DNA of 64,000 nt from JAUNBG01 sp964442735 (GCA_964442735.1 CAYUAP010000006.1:13746-77745), one strand, 5' to 3'. Positions 18,801 to 29,086 are shown, counted from the stretch's first letter. The notes: generated from the letters alone by a model not told the origin. Translations and numbers: made by a program.

Positions 18801-20252
18801 TTATTTTTTATTGCGAGCCTTAATTTCCTTGAGAATTTGTGCCTCTGGCATGACTTTATAGAAATCATCCAGGGGAAAACATCCGGAGATCATACCATTT
18901 CGCGGCGCATTAGTACATTCACCGAATGTACGACATATTTTTTTGGTCTGAAGTGGTTTTCCTGCCATTGAATCGACACCTATTTCCGGATAGGATAGAA
19001 CCATACGTCCGATACCAATCATATCGGCCATATTCTGCCGCAAAACCCATTCTCCGACACGAGGAAGAAACTCCTGTAAATAGGTATATCCGGACCCGAT
19101 AAAGAGTATGTTCGGAAATCTTTTTTTGGCTTCGGCAACCGCCATGATCTGTCGATTAACCCCCAGTAGCGGTTCTTCCGGAGGAAGATAGCCGTCGGCA
19201 ACGGCAAAAGCGGCTGGCCGCTGAATATGGGGATTGTAATAGGGACTTCCCATCGTAGCACCGATCATTCGGATTCCAAGTGAATAGGCCAGATCTATAA
19301 ACTTGATGGTCTCCTGAAGATCTATTCCCAAGCCGGTTCCATCTCCACCGAAGGCGAAGGGATATTCGCCATCAAATGCCATAGGACGCCCTACCCCATC
19401 TTCTCCTTTTTCGAACGGAAAAAGATCTCCCAAACTCAATCGAATCGCAATATCCAAACCGGGTGCCGCTTTTTTAATTCCCTCGACTATAGAACGAAAG
19501 AATCTCGTTCTATTTTCAAATGAACCACCATATTTACCCGGTCGGCTATGCGCTGTTAGAAATTCATGACCGAGGTAGCCATGTGCCTGTTTAACATCGA
19601 CAAAATCGAAACCTGCCTCCTGGGCCAATTGTCCAGCGATTATAAAGTGTTCGATAATATTTTCGACTTCACCGTCCGTCAAAACATTTTTTGGACCGCA
19701 ATGAAATTTTTTATCCAAAAGTGGATGGGAATAAGCCGTTCGTGATTCCAGTTTTTTATCGTCATTCGGTTTACAAAATCGGCCCGAATGGGTTAATTGA
19801 AGGCCTATTAAAGGACGACTATCCGTTCCGAATTGTTGCTGATGGGTCCGAAGTGTTTTTTCTCGTAACAGGTTCAGAAGGGGAGCCGTTTCCTGATTGA
19901 TCATCATCTGTCGCGTATTTGCTTTACCTTCATACATAACAGCAGTTGCTTCACAGCCGAATAATACACTTGCCCCACTTAATCCGAAACGCTGCCATCG
20001 TCGTTCCGTATATTCACCAGGAGCCCCATTAGAGAGGCAATCCCAGCCTTCCATAGGGAGAATCGCCCAACGATTGGCGAGTTTTCTGGTTTGACCGGAT
20101 AGAACACTGGTATATTCCAGTGGCTGACAATAGGCCGATTCACTACCACTATAAGGCTCGTCTACTAAATCATATTCGGCCCCAATACTATGAAGATAGC
20201 TTCTGAATTCTATTGCTGAATGGAATGAAGACGGTTTTTTAAATTCTATCAT
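18801..20252 (-). CDS. NADH:flavin oxidoreductase (Old Yellow Enzyme family)
   Basis: 483 residues from ATG 20252 (AGGATTAAT upstream); 24 in-frame upstream codons to 20324 look non-family. The TIM-barrel FMN domain shows GLQLTHSGRF (Q/H and barrel strand), DFVDVKQAHGYLGHEFL, the signature HSRPGKYGGSFENRTRF (~residues 250-266) and late FMN phosphate region LFIGSGYTY. The C-terminus has CRTFGECTN and SGC cysteines spaced like, but not identical to, the Fe-S ligands of 2,4-dienoyl-CoA reductase-type enzymes. It sits downstream of a fumarate-reductase-like FAD protein on the same strand, 160 bases apart. The pair probably reduces an unsaturated organic substrate; the substrate is unknown. Confidence 0.88.
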   Translation of the reverse strand: MIEFKKPSSFHSAIEFRSYLHSIGAEYDLVDEPYSGSESAYCQPLEYTSVLSGQTRKLANRWAILPMEGWDCLSNGAPGEYTERRWQRFGLSGASVLFGCEATAVMYEGKANTRQMMINQETAPLLNLLREKTLRTHQQQFGTDSRPLIGLQLTHSGRFCKPNDDKKLESRTAYSHPLLDKKFHCGPKNVLTDGEVENIIEHFIIAGQLAQEAGFDFVDVKQAHGYLGHEFLTAHSRPGKYGGSFENRTRFFRSIVEGIKKAAPGLDIAIRLSLGDLFPFEKGEDGVGRPMAFDGEYPFAFGGDGTGLGIDLQETIKFIDLAYSLGIRMIGATMGSPYYNPHIQRPAAFAVADGYLPPEEPLLGVNRQIMAVAEAKKRFPNILFIGSGYTYLQEFLPRVGEWVLRQNMADMIGIGRMVLSYPEIGVDSMAGKPLQTKKICRTFGECTNAPRNGMISGCFPLDDFYKVMPEAQILKEIKARNKK

Positions 20253-20412
20253 TATTAATCCTATTTTAAATCCATTTATTAAAATACTGTTATTCTTGGA
20301 GGTGAAGATTTCGATATGCAACACTGATTTATTATTGTTGCTTTATTCATATTCTATCAGGTGAAGAGTCTGTTTTGAAATGAAACAAACAAGACATCCA
20401 CACTTCGACTAT

Positions 20413-22470
20413 TTATTGAAATATCGTATTTTCTCGATAATCTCGCCAGACATTTTCGAACCAATCATCTGATTTGGGTATATTTCGACGGGGAAGCCAG
20501 CGATGAATCATTGTGTCTTCGGATATTTTTTGATTATCGCATTGATTATTGCTTTCATTTTCGCGATATTGTGTTATTAATACTTTATTAAGAAAAGCAG
20601 GATTTTCTTCCTGCATTTTCCAATTATCAGGTAAATCGGAATGAATTTGTTTACCAGCCCGATCCACAACCAAACAGGATCCACGAGATCCGACTCCAGA
20701 CTCCACCTGGAATAGAATGGCGTCCAGATAAACGGCATGGGCAAGGCATAATTGTCGATTCCGCAACTGTTCCACTATATCGGCAGTAATTGGTATTTGT
20801 TCTTCTTCCCCGGCGACAATGGAAGAAGTTAATTGATACCATTGTTTCCAGGCATCAGTAACGGCGTCATGAAGAACATCAATATTTCGTAAATGGGCCC
20901 CAGATAGAGACATACGTTTTTGAAATTCATGGCGAATTGTCCGCCAGTCTGCCTTTAATTGAGCACATTGTCGAATTTGCTCCAATAGGGAATGTACGCC
21001 TTGTTCGAAGATCGAATCCACCTGTTCCTCGTTCAGGGTATAGTCCTGATAACGATGGGCAATGAATTCGGCAGCACGAAAAGCCCCGACCTGGCCCGCA
21101 TTCAAGGCACTGCCGCCTGGACGCGCAACACCATGCGAACCATTAACTTCACCAATAGGGAAGAAGTGACTGATATTTAACGATTCATACCAGATATTTC
21201 CCGCTAGTCCACCGTTATTATGTTGAGCACAGACCGATACCTCCAGGGGCTCTTGCGCGAGATCGATTCTATGGTCACGATAGAGTTGGATTGCTGCCGG
21301 ATTCATTCGAGCCAGACGCTCAATGGGAGTTCCGAAGAGAGCATCCGATTGACGAAGATATTCCAGCGCTTCGGGTTCTAACTCGTCGAAATTGGTTCCT
21401 TCCGGATTGGAACGGAAATCAAGAAAAACACGACGTCCGCGAACAACTGTTTCGTAATAGACGATTAGATCGATTAACGAGGATCCATCATTTACTTTAC
21501 GAACGTCAAACGGCCATTGATATCCCTTGAGAAAGACACAAGAATTCATTTTTCCGACAGAAGAAAACCAGGGGCGCAGAAATTCCGATTCGTCGTTAAT
21601 ACCATCCTGCTTCGTGGAAATGAATCGGGGGAGGACCTGCATGAATGTTCCGGACACATTCCATCGAAAATTTGAGACGGGCGCGGTAATTTTAAACATT
21701 TCATCGTCGGAGGGAGTCGATAGTACGGACCGTTGAGAGATATCGGTTGACGATGCGATTCCGAACTGACTCTCCGGAAGACCCTGGGCCATAGCCCCAA
21801 TTTCAAGAGCTAGTCCAATTGCTCCGGTATGTACTTCGGGATAGACACTTGATTCATAGAGTCCACCGGGTCCGCCGACGGCGAAAATAATATTCTCCGC
21901 CTGCCAGGCTTCAATTTCTCCCATAGCGGTATTAATGGTCAGTAAACCACAAATACGACACGAGACACTATCTTTCATCGTTAATAACTTGACAGCAACC
22001 CGGTTTTCATAAACGGGAATATTATTTTTGCGAACCTCGGCAATTAACGCCCGACACATTTCCCGGGACGTATAGGGACCACAACTGGTGGCACGACGAT
22101 AGGGATCATGATCCGTTTTATAGCCAATATACTGACCGTATCGATCATGGGGGAATGGAACCCCCAAATTAACGAGATTAAAAAAGGTACGAAGAGAAAG
22201 CGTTGCCTCAACCATCGCTAAATCTCCGTGCATTCCGCCTGCCGTTAGATAGGTTTCGGCTAAAAGATTCGGCGAATCGGCCTGCTCGCCATAAACACCC
22301 ATTTTATAATAGGTCTGTTTATCACTACCCGTATTGATCGAGGTTCCCTGATTCAGTCCTTCCGATAGAAGAAGGATATCGTGAACACCTTCTGCGTAAA
22401 GACGGACTGCTGCCGATAGACCAGCAGCTCCACTTCCTAGTATTATTGTGTGTACTTTTCGTCGTTTCAT
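20413..22470 (-). CDS. FAD-binding fumarate reductase/L-aspartate oxidase-like protein
   Basis: 685 residues. N-terminal FAD motif TIILGSGAAGLSAAVRLY, then the substrate-domain region and a C-terminal helical domain as in FrdA/NadB-type proteins. HNNGGLAGNIWYES and FFPIGEVNGSHGVARPGGSALNAGQVGA, here split by a short gap, match the conserved FAD-capping block. The proteins of this subgroup are longer than NadB and often sit next to an OYE-type reductase, as here. It lacks a visible signal peptide, so probably acts in the cytoplasm. Reaction and substrate are not known. The start ATG 22470 has only weak ribosome-site likeness. Confidence 0.82.
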   Translation of the reverse strand: MKRRKVHTIILGSGAAGLSAAVRLYAEGVHDILLLSEGLNQGTSINTGSDKQTYYKMGVYGEQADSPNLLAETYLTAGGMHGDLAMVEATLSLRTFFNLVNLGVPFPHDRYGQYIGYKTDHDPYRRATSCGPYTSREMCRALIAEVRKNNIPVYENRVAVKLLTMKDSVSCRICGLLTINTAMGEIEAWQAENIIFAVGGPGGLYESSVYPEVHTGAIGLALEIGAMAQGLPESQFGIASSTDISQRSVLSTPSDDEMFKITAPVSNFRWNVSGTFMQVLPRFISTKQDGINDESEFLRPWFSSVGKMNSCVFLKGYQWPFDVRKVNDGSSLIDLIVYYETVVRGRRVFLDFRSNPEGTNFDELEPEALEYLRQSDALFGTPIERLARMNPAAIQLYRDHRIDLAQEPLEVSVCAQHNNGGLAGNIWYESLNISHFFPIGEVNGSHGVARPGGSALNAGQVGAFRAAEFIAHRYQDYTLNEEQVDSIFEQGVHSLLEQIRQCAQLKADWRTIRHEFQKRMSLSGAHLRNIDVLHDAVTDAWKQWYQLTSSIVAGEEEQIPITADIVEQLRNRQLCLAHAVYLDAILFQVESGVGSRGSCLVVDRAGKQIHSDLPDNWKMQEENPAFLNKVLITQYRENESNNQCDNQKISEDTMIHRWLPRRNIPKSDDWFENVWRDYRENTIFQ

Positions 22471-22640
22471 TATCTGTTATTCCAATCTCTAATAAATTAA
22501 TCTTCTCGTAAATGATACAAACGGAACGTCTGTTTTCCAAGGAAACGTCTGTTTTCCAAGGGAACGTCTATAGGTCTTGTTGCAAGAAGAAAACCAATAT
22601 AGACCTCCTTAACCTGCACGATTTTAATACGCCCTTCTCT

Positions 22641-22688
22641 TCAAATGGTTCTAATATCAAGTGGTTCTAATATCAAATGGTTCTAATA
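22641..22688. repeat. 16-bp tandem repeat, three copies
   Basis: Unit TCAAATGGTTCTAATA; the middle copy has G for A at the fifth base. It lies in the gap between two minus-strand genes and codes for nothing evident. Confidence 0.92.
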
Positions 22689-22702
22689 TGTTGGCATTAA
22701 GT

Positions 22703-22728
22703 TATACTCAAGGCCGTTATAAATCTCT
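22703..22728. repeat. Solo end of a family A element
   Basis: TATACTCAAGGCCGTTATAAA matches the terminal repeat of family A; no palindromic modules or second end follow. Likely a deletion remnant. Confidence 0.7.
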
Positions 22729-22801
22729 TTAAATACCCTCTTCATGGGAGTCATTGCTCCCGTCTCCAATAGTATCTGTTTGCAAAACTTCCACTCCACC
22801 T

Positions 22802-25800
22802 TCATTCCAACGTTGGTTTGATCGTTTTACCTTCTCGTTGTGCGGCAAGGGTATCGAATTCATATCCGCCATAGAAGTCAGCGTTATTATCCATCCAGAG
22901 GGCGAGTGCACGTTTTTCGGACGGACTTAAATTGACATTGTAATGTCCTTTTTTCAACAAGATCCAAAGTTTCGAGGCATTGGCACCGAATTTACCTGGA
23001 AATGTACGCGCATCCAGAAAAGCATCCCAAGCCCCTCCGTGATTTGGCAGGAACGTAACAGGTGGATCCATCCGCGTATTGTGATTGGAGGCGTAAACAA
23101 ATATATATGGACGCAAATTAATATAGGAATTAAAGAAGTGTTTGTCTTTAGGTCCTCGATCAAGCGGAAATGTTTTTTTGTTTTTGGCTTCTTGTGCATG
23201 ACAATCGACACAATGCCGATCTAAAATTGTCTGGACTAAAATGGGATAGTTGAACGGATCACTGCCCGGAACATCCGCCTGAATCATCGATGGTTTACGG
23301 CGGAAAGCGGAAGGATACCCGGAAAGCCGATTGCCGGATGTATTATTTCTTCCTTCATGACATCCATTACAGGTCAATGATTCACCCGGTTTGACATAGG
23401 TGGCACTCCGCATTGTTTGAACGGCAACGCCATTTTCGTCCAAAGCCTGAAAATAGACAGGAACATCGACAGGCATATCGAATCGGGCACTTCCGTCCTT
23501 TTCGACCGGAACAGTACCAAGAACGCGTCTGGCGCTTTTTTCCGCTCCGTAACCGATCCAGGGATCGTTACAATTCCATGTCGTTTTGGGTAGGATCTGA
23601 ACGATTCGCAGTTCCTTGATTTTAGTTCCTTCCGGGAAGGGGCGAATAGTATTGTAGACATTGGTAACACCGACAATCCCTGTTTTTGGGAGTTCTTTAG
23701 GAACGTTAGTAACGCGACTTTTTTCTGATCGGGGAATTCCTACCAAGGTCTGATGCGGAATAACAGGGGGAACTTCACGTTCCAGAATCGGCCAGGGACA
23801 CTGACAAGAGATTTCGGCATCACGATAAAGGAGTATTTTATTTCCGAAAACGTCCAATAGATAGAGCCCATAATTATTACATTCACCGCGTCCCATTCCA
23901 CTAAAGGGATCATAACTGACCAGATAGAATTCCTCCGATAGAGGGAACGGCTGTCCGTAACAGGCAGGCGCGTGATGTGGACTGATTTCCGCTTCCGGAA
24001 AGAGCTGGTCGGGAGTAATACGTTTTAAAGGAGCCATGGGATCCCCCCCGGTATCGTCATCTTCAACGTTTGGGTCAAGTAAAATAACGGATCCGAAATA
24101 CTGGGTATGATGACCTTTAGCGGTTCCGACCAGTTTATTAGATTCGGGAATCGGCTTAAAGGATGTTTCGAAATGGGGACGTCCACGTTCATCTTCCGAG
24201 TAGTTCCCCTGAATGGCACGCGGATCGCGTCCATCGGGATAGGTGATCCAGGGATGATGCGCCTGATTAAAACCGCGATCTACATAGTCCCAACGGGTAT
24301 AAACGATCATTCCATTATGGTCGATAGACGGAGCCCATTCATTTGTTTCATGGGAACTCAAACAAGTAATATCAGAACCGTCGGTCTCCATGGAATGAAG
24401 GGTATAGCTTGGACATGGCCGCGCGTGACATCGGCCAAATCCACCACGTCGTTCGGAAATAAAAACAATTCGTTCGTTGGGCATGTACCATGGGTCTAAA
24501 TCGTTGACATTTCCGTCTGTTATTTGTGTCAGTTTTTTACCGTCGATTCCGACTTTAAACAAATGATAGCAATTGTCCTCCGTCCAGGTATAGGAATGGC
24601 GTGGTGAACTTGTATCGGCAGCCGCAAAACAGACTTCCTGCGCGTTATAGGAAAGTGTCGGAGCCAAAAAACCCCAGGTTTTATCAAGCGAACGACCTTT
24701 AAGTCGTCCGTTTTCAACGGTCGATTTTTGGAGCAGGTCTATAATCGATTGATCTTTAGTGTTTTGGGCAAACGCATTTTTCAGGATAAAGATTCCACCT
24801 CCAGGTCGAGAATGAAAACCGAAAAATTCGTCGCACATATGATTACCGGTCTTCTCCGCCTCCGGATTATAATGCCGTTTAATAAAAACAATGTCTTTAA
24901 AATCCAGAATCGGATTGGACAGCGAGATAGTTCGTCGTAGTTTAAAAACTTCGTTAAACAGATCCCTACGCTGTTTCTTCCATTCCGGTTTTGTTTGGAC
25001 ACTTTTTTCCCGTAACAGAACAAGTTTTTGGGATTCATTTTCCAGAATTGGAGTTTCGGATGTTTTTTTCAGATGTTCACAAAGCGATTCGGTTCTGCGA
25101 AGAAGAATGTCCAACGGATCTCGATCAGAAGGCAAGAGTGTCGCCTGAATATTATAGGCTTGAATGGCAGGTTTTTTTTCCATACCGACGAGGATCTGAC
25201 AGGTCAGTGCGAGATATTCACGGCCAGCCTCGTCCGATTGATCGAGAACGTTTCCATCCAGATCGATTGGCAGATTGGTCATACGAATCTGTCCTTCCAA
25301 CGGAATGGACGTAGAGGAGAACTGTGCATCCGCCCAGCAAACGAGGCATTCCTGATGAATATCACCAACGGGAATGGCCATTAACGTCAAATAACGAACA
25401 TTATCCAGTTCGAGTCGGCATAATTTAGGCGCGTCTGCGATTTCGACCGTTCCACTACTCCACAGAAGTTTACCGTCTCCGACAACTTTAAATTCCACTT
25501 TACCCGGCTTGTGTTTCGGACCAATATTACCGGCCCAGACTGAAAATGTTATTTTTCCCGAGGGAAGTTCCATTCCCAATCGACCGGGCGTGTAAAATTG
25601 AATACCATGATTTCGTTCCTGACCATCAATTTTGGCTTTATAGGCCTGGGGATAGGGATGCCAGCCACTATTGGGTACATAGGGATGAATCTGCATTGAT
25701 TTACAATCGAGTGAATCCATCCAAACAACCGAGGGTTTTTGGATAGTATTAAAGGGAATATGGAAGGTTGAACCATTTCTCTTTTTGACGATTTCCTGCC

Positions 25801-26602
25801 AGTCGGCAGGTCGGTCCGGAGCCGATTTTTTTTCGCGATAGAAATCGTCCTGATGCAGGGTGAAATCGATTCCCTTGTCGGAGATGCGTGCGGTTACATA
25901 ACCGATATCCCCCCAATGGCCGGTCGAAGGAAGACACAAGGTGTGAATACCATCTTTAACCAGGGGCTTCCAGTAATGATTGTGTCCATAGATATACCCG
26001 GCAAAGGAAGGATATTTTTTGAATAGATCCGTTAATTTAGTCTCGGAAAGAGGATGATGACAACCGACCAGAACAGGTTTTTTCGATTTTGCCAGAACCG
26101 TTTCAAGCCATTTCCTCTGTTCTGCGTCGATAGCTCCGGATACTTTATCTTCCAGATGTGAATCCAAAAGGACGAACAACACTTTAGATGTTTCGACGAT
26201 GTTCACATATTTATTGGGGACATTGGGATTCTTCTGTATTCGCTCGGGAAAAACTTTAAAGAAATTGGTATGTCGATCATGATTTCCAAATGTAACATGC
26301 CAGGGAATACCGGCGGCATCTACCGGAGCCATCATTTTTTTCAAGGCGGTATAATCTTCTATTTTACCGAACAGGTGGGCGAAATCGCCATAAATCAACA
26401 GATGGGCTGGACGTGGATTCATTTTTAGAAGTTCCTGAATCTTCTGTTCAAATTTGGGCCCCTGATAACCGTTTGGCGGACAATGAATATCCGAAAACAG
26501 AACGATTAAATCAGGATCTACAGGAACTTTATCTTCCGCATAAATATTAGCGGACATAAAAAATAAAAAACATAATAACAGGTAATATAGCTTTTGGGCC
26601 AT
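22802..26602 (-). CDS. Secreted metallophosphoesterase / beta-propeller / di-heme cytochrome fusion
   Basis: 1266 residues. Signal peptide at residues 1-22 (LLLCFLFFMSANIYA). Residues ~28-260 are a calcineurin-like phosphoesterase: SDIHCPP, YGDFAH, FGNHDRH and GCHHP, GHNHYW give the metal-ligand series. The middle has a beta-rich domain, then TolB/WD-like propeller strands (ITDGNVNDLDPWYMPNERIVFISERRGG, split by its repeats). The C-terminus has two CxxCH haem sites, CNGCH (~1078) and CVDCH (~1131). The propeller-cytochrome half resembles the hydrazine-synthase-alpha-like/planctomycete cytochrome group. It would act in the periplasm. Having phosphoesterase and c-type haem in one chain is unusual; the reaction is unknown. 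Confidence 0.85.
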   Translation of the reverse strand: MAQKLYYLLLCFLFFMSANIYAEDKVPVDPDLIVLFSDIHCPPNGYQGPKFEQKIQELLKMNPRPAHLLIYGDFAHLFGKIEDYTALKKMMAPVDAAGIPWHVTFGNHDRHTNFFKVFPERIQKNPNVPNKYVNIVETSKVLFVLLDSHLEDKVSGAIDAEQRKWLETVLAKSKKPVLVGCHHPLSETKLTDLFKKYPSFAGYIYGHNHYWKPLVKDGIHTLCLPSTGHWGDIGYVTARISDKGIDFTLHQDDFYREKKSAPDRPADWQEIVKKRNGSTFHIPFNTIQKPSVVWMDSLDCKSMQIHPYVPNSGWHPYPQAYKAKIDGQERNHGIQFYTPGRLGMELPSGKITFSVWAGNIGPKHKPGKVEFKVVGDGKLLWSSGTVEIADAPKLCRLELDNVRYLTLMAIPVGDIHQECLVCWADAQFSSTSIPLEGQIRMTNLPIDLDGNVLDQSDEAGREYLALTCQILVGMEKKPAIQAYNIQATLLPSDRDPLDILLRRTESLCEHLKKTSETPILENESQKLVLLREKSVQTKPEWKKQRRDLFNEVFKLRRTISLSNPILDFKDIVFIKRHYNPEAEKTGNHMCDEFFGFHSRPGGGIFILKNAFAQNTKDQSIIDLLQKSTVENGRLKGRSLDKTWGFLAPTLSYNAQEVCFAAADTSSPRHSYTWTEDNCYHLFKVGIDGKKLTQITDGNVNDLDPWYMPNERIVFISERRGGFGRCHARPCPSYTLHSMETDGSDITCLSSHETNEWAPSIDHNGMIVYTRWDYVDRGFNQAHHPWITYPDGRDPRAIQGNYSEDERGRPHFETSFKPIPESNKLVGTAKGHHTQYFGSVILLDPNVEDDDTGGDPMAPLKRITPDQLFPEAEISPHHAPACYGQPFPLSEEFYLVSYDPFSGMGRGECNNYGLYLLDVFGNKILLYRDAEISCQCPWPILEREVPPVIPHQTLVGIPRSEKSRVTNVPKELPKTGIVGVTNVYNTIRPFPEGTKIKELRIVQILPKTTWNCNDPWIGYGAEKSARRVLGTVPVEKDGSARFDMPVDVPVYFQALDENGVAVQTMRSATYVKPGESLTCNGCHEGRNNTSGNRLSGYPSAFRRKPSMIQADVPGSDPFNYPILVQTILDRHCVDCHAQEAKNKKTFPLDRGPKDKHFFNSYINLRPYIFVYASNHNTRMDPPVTFLPNHGGAWDAFLDARTFPGKFGANASKLWILLKKGHYNVNLSPSEKRALALWMDNNADFYGGYEFDTLAAQREGKTIKPTLE

Positions 26603-26958
26603 TAGTATCTCCGATTTATTGTGATCTAACGGTAATGGTTAGAATAGATTCAAAAATAAATGAATGGACAGGAACCATGTCGGGAACATTTCCAGCCGTA
26701 ATATACTTGAGGACGTTATAAATGCGGCATTTCCTGGGAACGCGGACGCCATGCCTGACGGCAGGCAGGTCTCGTCCACATACTCCAAAACAGGCGTCTC
26801 GCCTGTTTTGAAAAATAGACTTTTATAACGACCTTGAGCATAATGGAGTCGGTAACAGTTCAGGCCGGAGTGGCCAAAATCGGGACTTTTCAATCGAACC
26901 GGGATTCCAGACTACAACCTTCATCCACGGCTCAAGTGTTTTTATTGGTGAACAAATA
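26603..26958. other. Intergenic region with a family A element
   Basis: 356 bases; the only structure recognised is element A2 at 26702-26842. No gene or clear promoter was seen. The minus-strand gene to the left begins at 26602, so its promoter should lie here, possibly inside or beside the repeat. Confidence 0.6.
26702..26842. repeat. Family A element A2 with a nested palindromic insertion
   Basis: Terminal repeats as in A1. The first palindromic module is interrupted: CGGACG is followed by CCATGCCTGACGGCAGGCAG and then the rest of the module (TCTCGTCC). The insert is itself an inverted repeat (TGCCTG..CAGGCA), so the element is longer (141 bp) than other copies. Confidence 0.85.
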
Positions 26959-28506
26959 CTATTTTACAATAATATCCCAATTATCGGTTCTGAACGGAGT
27001 GGCGGGAAGGCCATCGGCAGAATAGAGATTGCATCCGGACGGATTGATCTGCCAGGCATAACGAACGGCAACTGGATTGTCGATATTATCGGCGGAAACA
27101 ACGATCTGATTATTACCAATAATCTTCGCTTCGGCCCAGACCCATTTCTGATCCGCACCGGCAATTGCGAAACGTGCCAATTTAGCGGTCGTGTCCTTAA
27201 TGACAGGATTACGCCCGTCTTTTTTACCGACAATCAGGCCTTCTCCAACAAAATCGAAAGTGATAATTGCTTTATTGCCATCTATTTTCATATTTTTGAA
27301 GGTGGGGCTTTGGTAGTTGCATTTTTTACCATAATCGAAATTAAGGGCCCAGAGTGCGAGACGATTACCAACATCGAATTTATTTCGCGGATGAATATCT
27401 TTTTCTTCACCGATATCGATAATAACAGCCTGCCCTGTTTTAGGCACATCCAGACATTGCGTTTGGGCGTCACGCAGTGCGGGCCAATCAGTAGCAAATT
27501 CCGGACGATCAGACGGAGCCTTGAAATTAGCCAATTGGACCCAATAGAATGGAAAATCACCCTGATTCCATGCTTTTCGCCAACCTTGAATCATCGCCTT
27601 CTGTTTGTAATAATACATACCCCGATCACCTGTATTGGAACAACCTTGATACCAGATTGCCCCTTTAATCGTATAATTCGTCCACGGAACCATCATGGCA
27701 TACCACATGGAACCAATAATATTGGGACTGCATTTAATATAGTCATTACGGTTCATACCACTGGTCGGAAATGTATTATCATTGGTCTTGAGAAATTGAG
27801 TTCGCATTTTTTGAACGGTATCAATATATGGCTTGAGTTCCGGTAAATAGGACCAGGCTTCGTCGGGAAGCCACCAGTCGATAGCGGACCCTCCCCAGTT
27901 GGAATCGATCAAACCAACGGGAACATTCAGTTCTTTATGCAGACGAACGGCGAAATGGAATCCGGCGGCAGTACAATTCTTTTGAACACCATCTTTACAG
28001 AGGAGCCAACCGGTAGTTGCAAGGTCCTTTAAAGGAGCGGGAGCCAATAGATGTTGCGCACGATTATATCGAATAAAGCTATAGTCGCCGTTAATTTCTT
28101 CATCGGTACAGGCCAATCGCGGTTGTCCCCAGGAGTTCAGTGGCATTTCCATATTGGATTGTCCGCCACAAACCCAGACTTCACCCACAACGACATTATG
28201 GAAAACAACTTCGTTATCTTTACCTTTAACAACAAGATCTTTCCCTTCGAAACTAGCGGAAAAGGCTGGTAACTGAACCTTCCAATTCCCTTTTTCACAG
28301 GCTTTGGAAGAAGCCGTTTGACCATTAAATGAAACGGTCACTTCTTCACCTGGATTGGCCCAGCCCCAAACATTCACTGGAACATCACGTTGAAGAACTG
28401 CATTATCGGTAAAGGTCTTCGGAAGACTGACTGTTGCCCGTACCACTTTCGGGGCAATCAACAATACGGACAACAGAACCATAGAAAACAAAAATACTTT
28501 TTTCAT
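26959..28506 (-). CDS. Sialate O-acetylesterase-like secreted esterase (SASA domain)
   Basis: 515 residues from ATG 28506 (GGAAAGGAC upstream); ATG 28521 is less likely. Signal peptide residues 1-25 (FLFSMVLLSVLLIAPKVVRA). A beta-sandwich N-terminal region (SLPKTFTDNAVLQRDVPVNV) precedes the SGNH-like esterase core with the nucleophile motif CGGQSNMEMPL (~residue 114), GSAIDWW and a late IDIGEEKDIHPRNK block carrying the catalytic Asp-x-x-His. Enzymes of this family remove O-acetyl groups from sialic acid or from plant/animal glycans. Exported to periplasm or outside. Stands alone. Confidence 0.93.
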   Translation of the reverse strand: MKKVFLFSMVLLSVLLIAPKVVRATVSLPKTFTDNAVLQRDVPVNVWGWANPGEEVTVSFNGQTASSKACEKGNWKVQLPAFSASFEGKDLVVKGKDNEVVFHNVVVGEVWVCGGQSNMEMPLNSWGQPRLACTDEEINGDYSFIRYNRAQHLLAPAPLKDLATTGWLLCKDGVQKNCTAAGFHFAVRLHKELNVPVGLIDSNWGGSAIDWWLPDEAWSYLPELKPYIDTVQKMRTQFLKTNDNTFPTSGMNRNDYIKCSPNIIGSMWYAMMVPWTNYTIKGAIWYQGCSNTGDRGMYYYKQKAMIQGWRKAWNQGDFPFYWVQLANFKAPSDRPEFATDWPALRDAQTQCLDVPKTGQAVIIDIGEEKDIHPRNKFDVGNRLALWALNFDYGKKCNYQSPTFKNMKIDGNKAIITFDFVGEGLIVGKKDGRNPVIKDTTAKLARFAIAGADQKWVWAEAKIIGNNQIVVSADNIDNPVAVRYAWQINPSGCNLYSADGLPATPFRTDNWDIIVK

Positions 28507-29086
28507 AAAAGTCCTTTCCACTATTCAAATTTCAAAAATATGGGCAGATACCCATTTACAGTACAAACCACCCAATTTTATCAAATTTAAATTCACCCGT
28601 CAACAAAAATCCCTTTAAACATTTAAAAAATTTTCGATTTTTTATATGATATCGTAATTTTACGTTGAAGTCTTTTTTCTATCCAAACATATATTATTCT
28701 TTTTACGTTTACTTTTATTTATTTATGTATCGTATTTTTATTTATTTTATTTATATGCGTTACTTTTTTATATAAAGAATTCCAGTCGAAAAACACTTGA
28801 CGATAAACCCGAACCATCAAAATTTCTGGAAATCGGATATTTCTGATTTATGTATCACATTCCTATAAAATAGAGGCCCGAAATATCCCGGTTAAAACAA
28901 TCGGGGAATTCATTTTGACGTTTCCCATTTCCCGGATTACAAGTCGAACCCGAAAATAATTAACCAATAACAATTATTTCGGTTGTATGCCCCCCTTGTC
29001 TGGATGAATATAATATTATATAATTTATGCTCTGTTTGATATTGTTTCGTTTCCATTTAATTAATAGAGTAAGGATAGTATAAAGA
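28507..29086. other. AT-rich intergenic region carrying the tpiA promoter
   Basis: 580 bases between divergent genes. Very AT-rich at 28620-28790 with runs such as TTTATTTATT. No reading frame. A good sigma-70 promoter candidate is at its right end (28996-29024). Confidence 0.7.
28996..29024 (+). promoter_or_regulatory. Probable sigma-70 promoter of tpiA
   Basis: TTGTCT (28996-29001), 17-base spacer, TATAAT (29019-29024). The tpiA start is 62 bases downstream. Consensus -10, four of six at -35. Confidence 0.6.

Larger units (their letters stand above)
22471..22801. other. Repeat-rich intergenic region
   Basis: 331 bases without a gene. It contains a ~19-bp imperfect tandem repeat at 22523-22569 (ACGTCTGTTTTCCAA core, two copies plus a partial), three 16-bp repeats at 22641-22688 and a solo family A end at 22703-22728. 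Confidence 0.75.

Noticed and set aside
27310..27846. Plus-strand reading frame of 178 codons
   Set aside because: Fully antisense to the sialate esterase; a shadow without family motifs.
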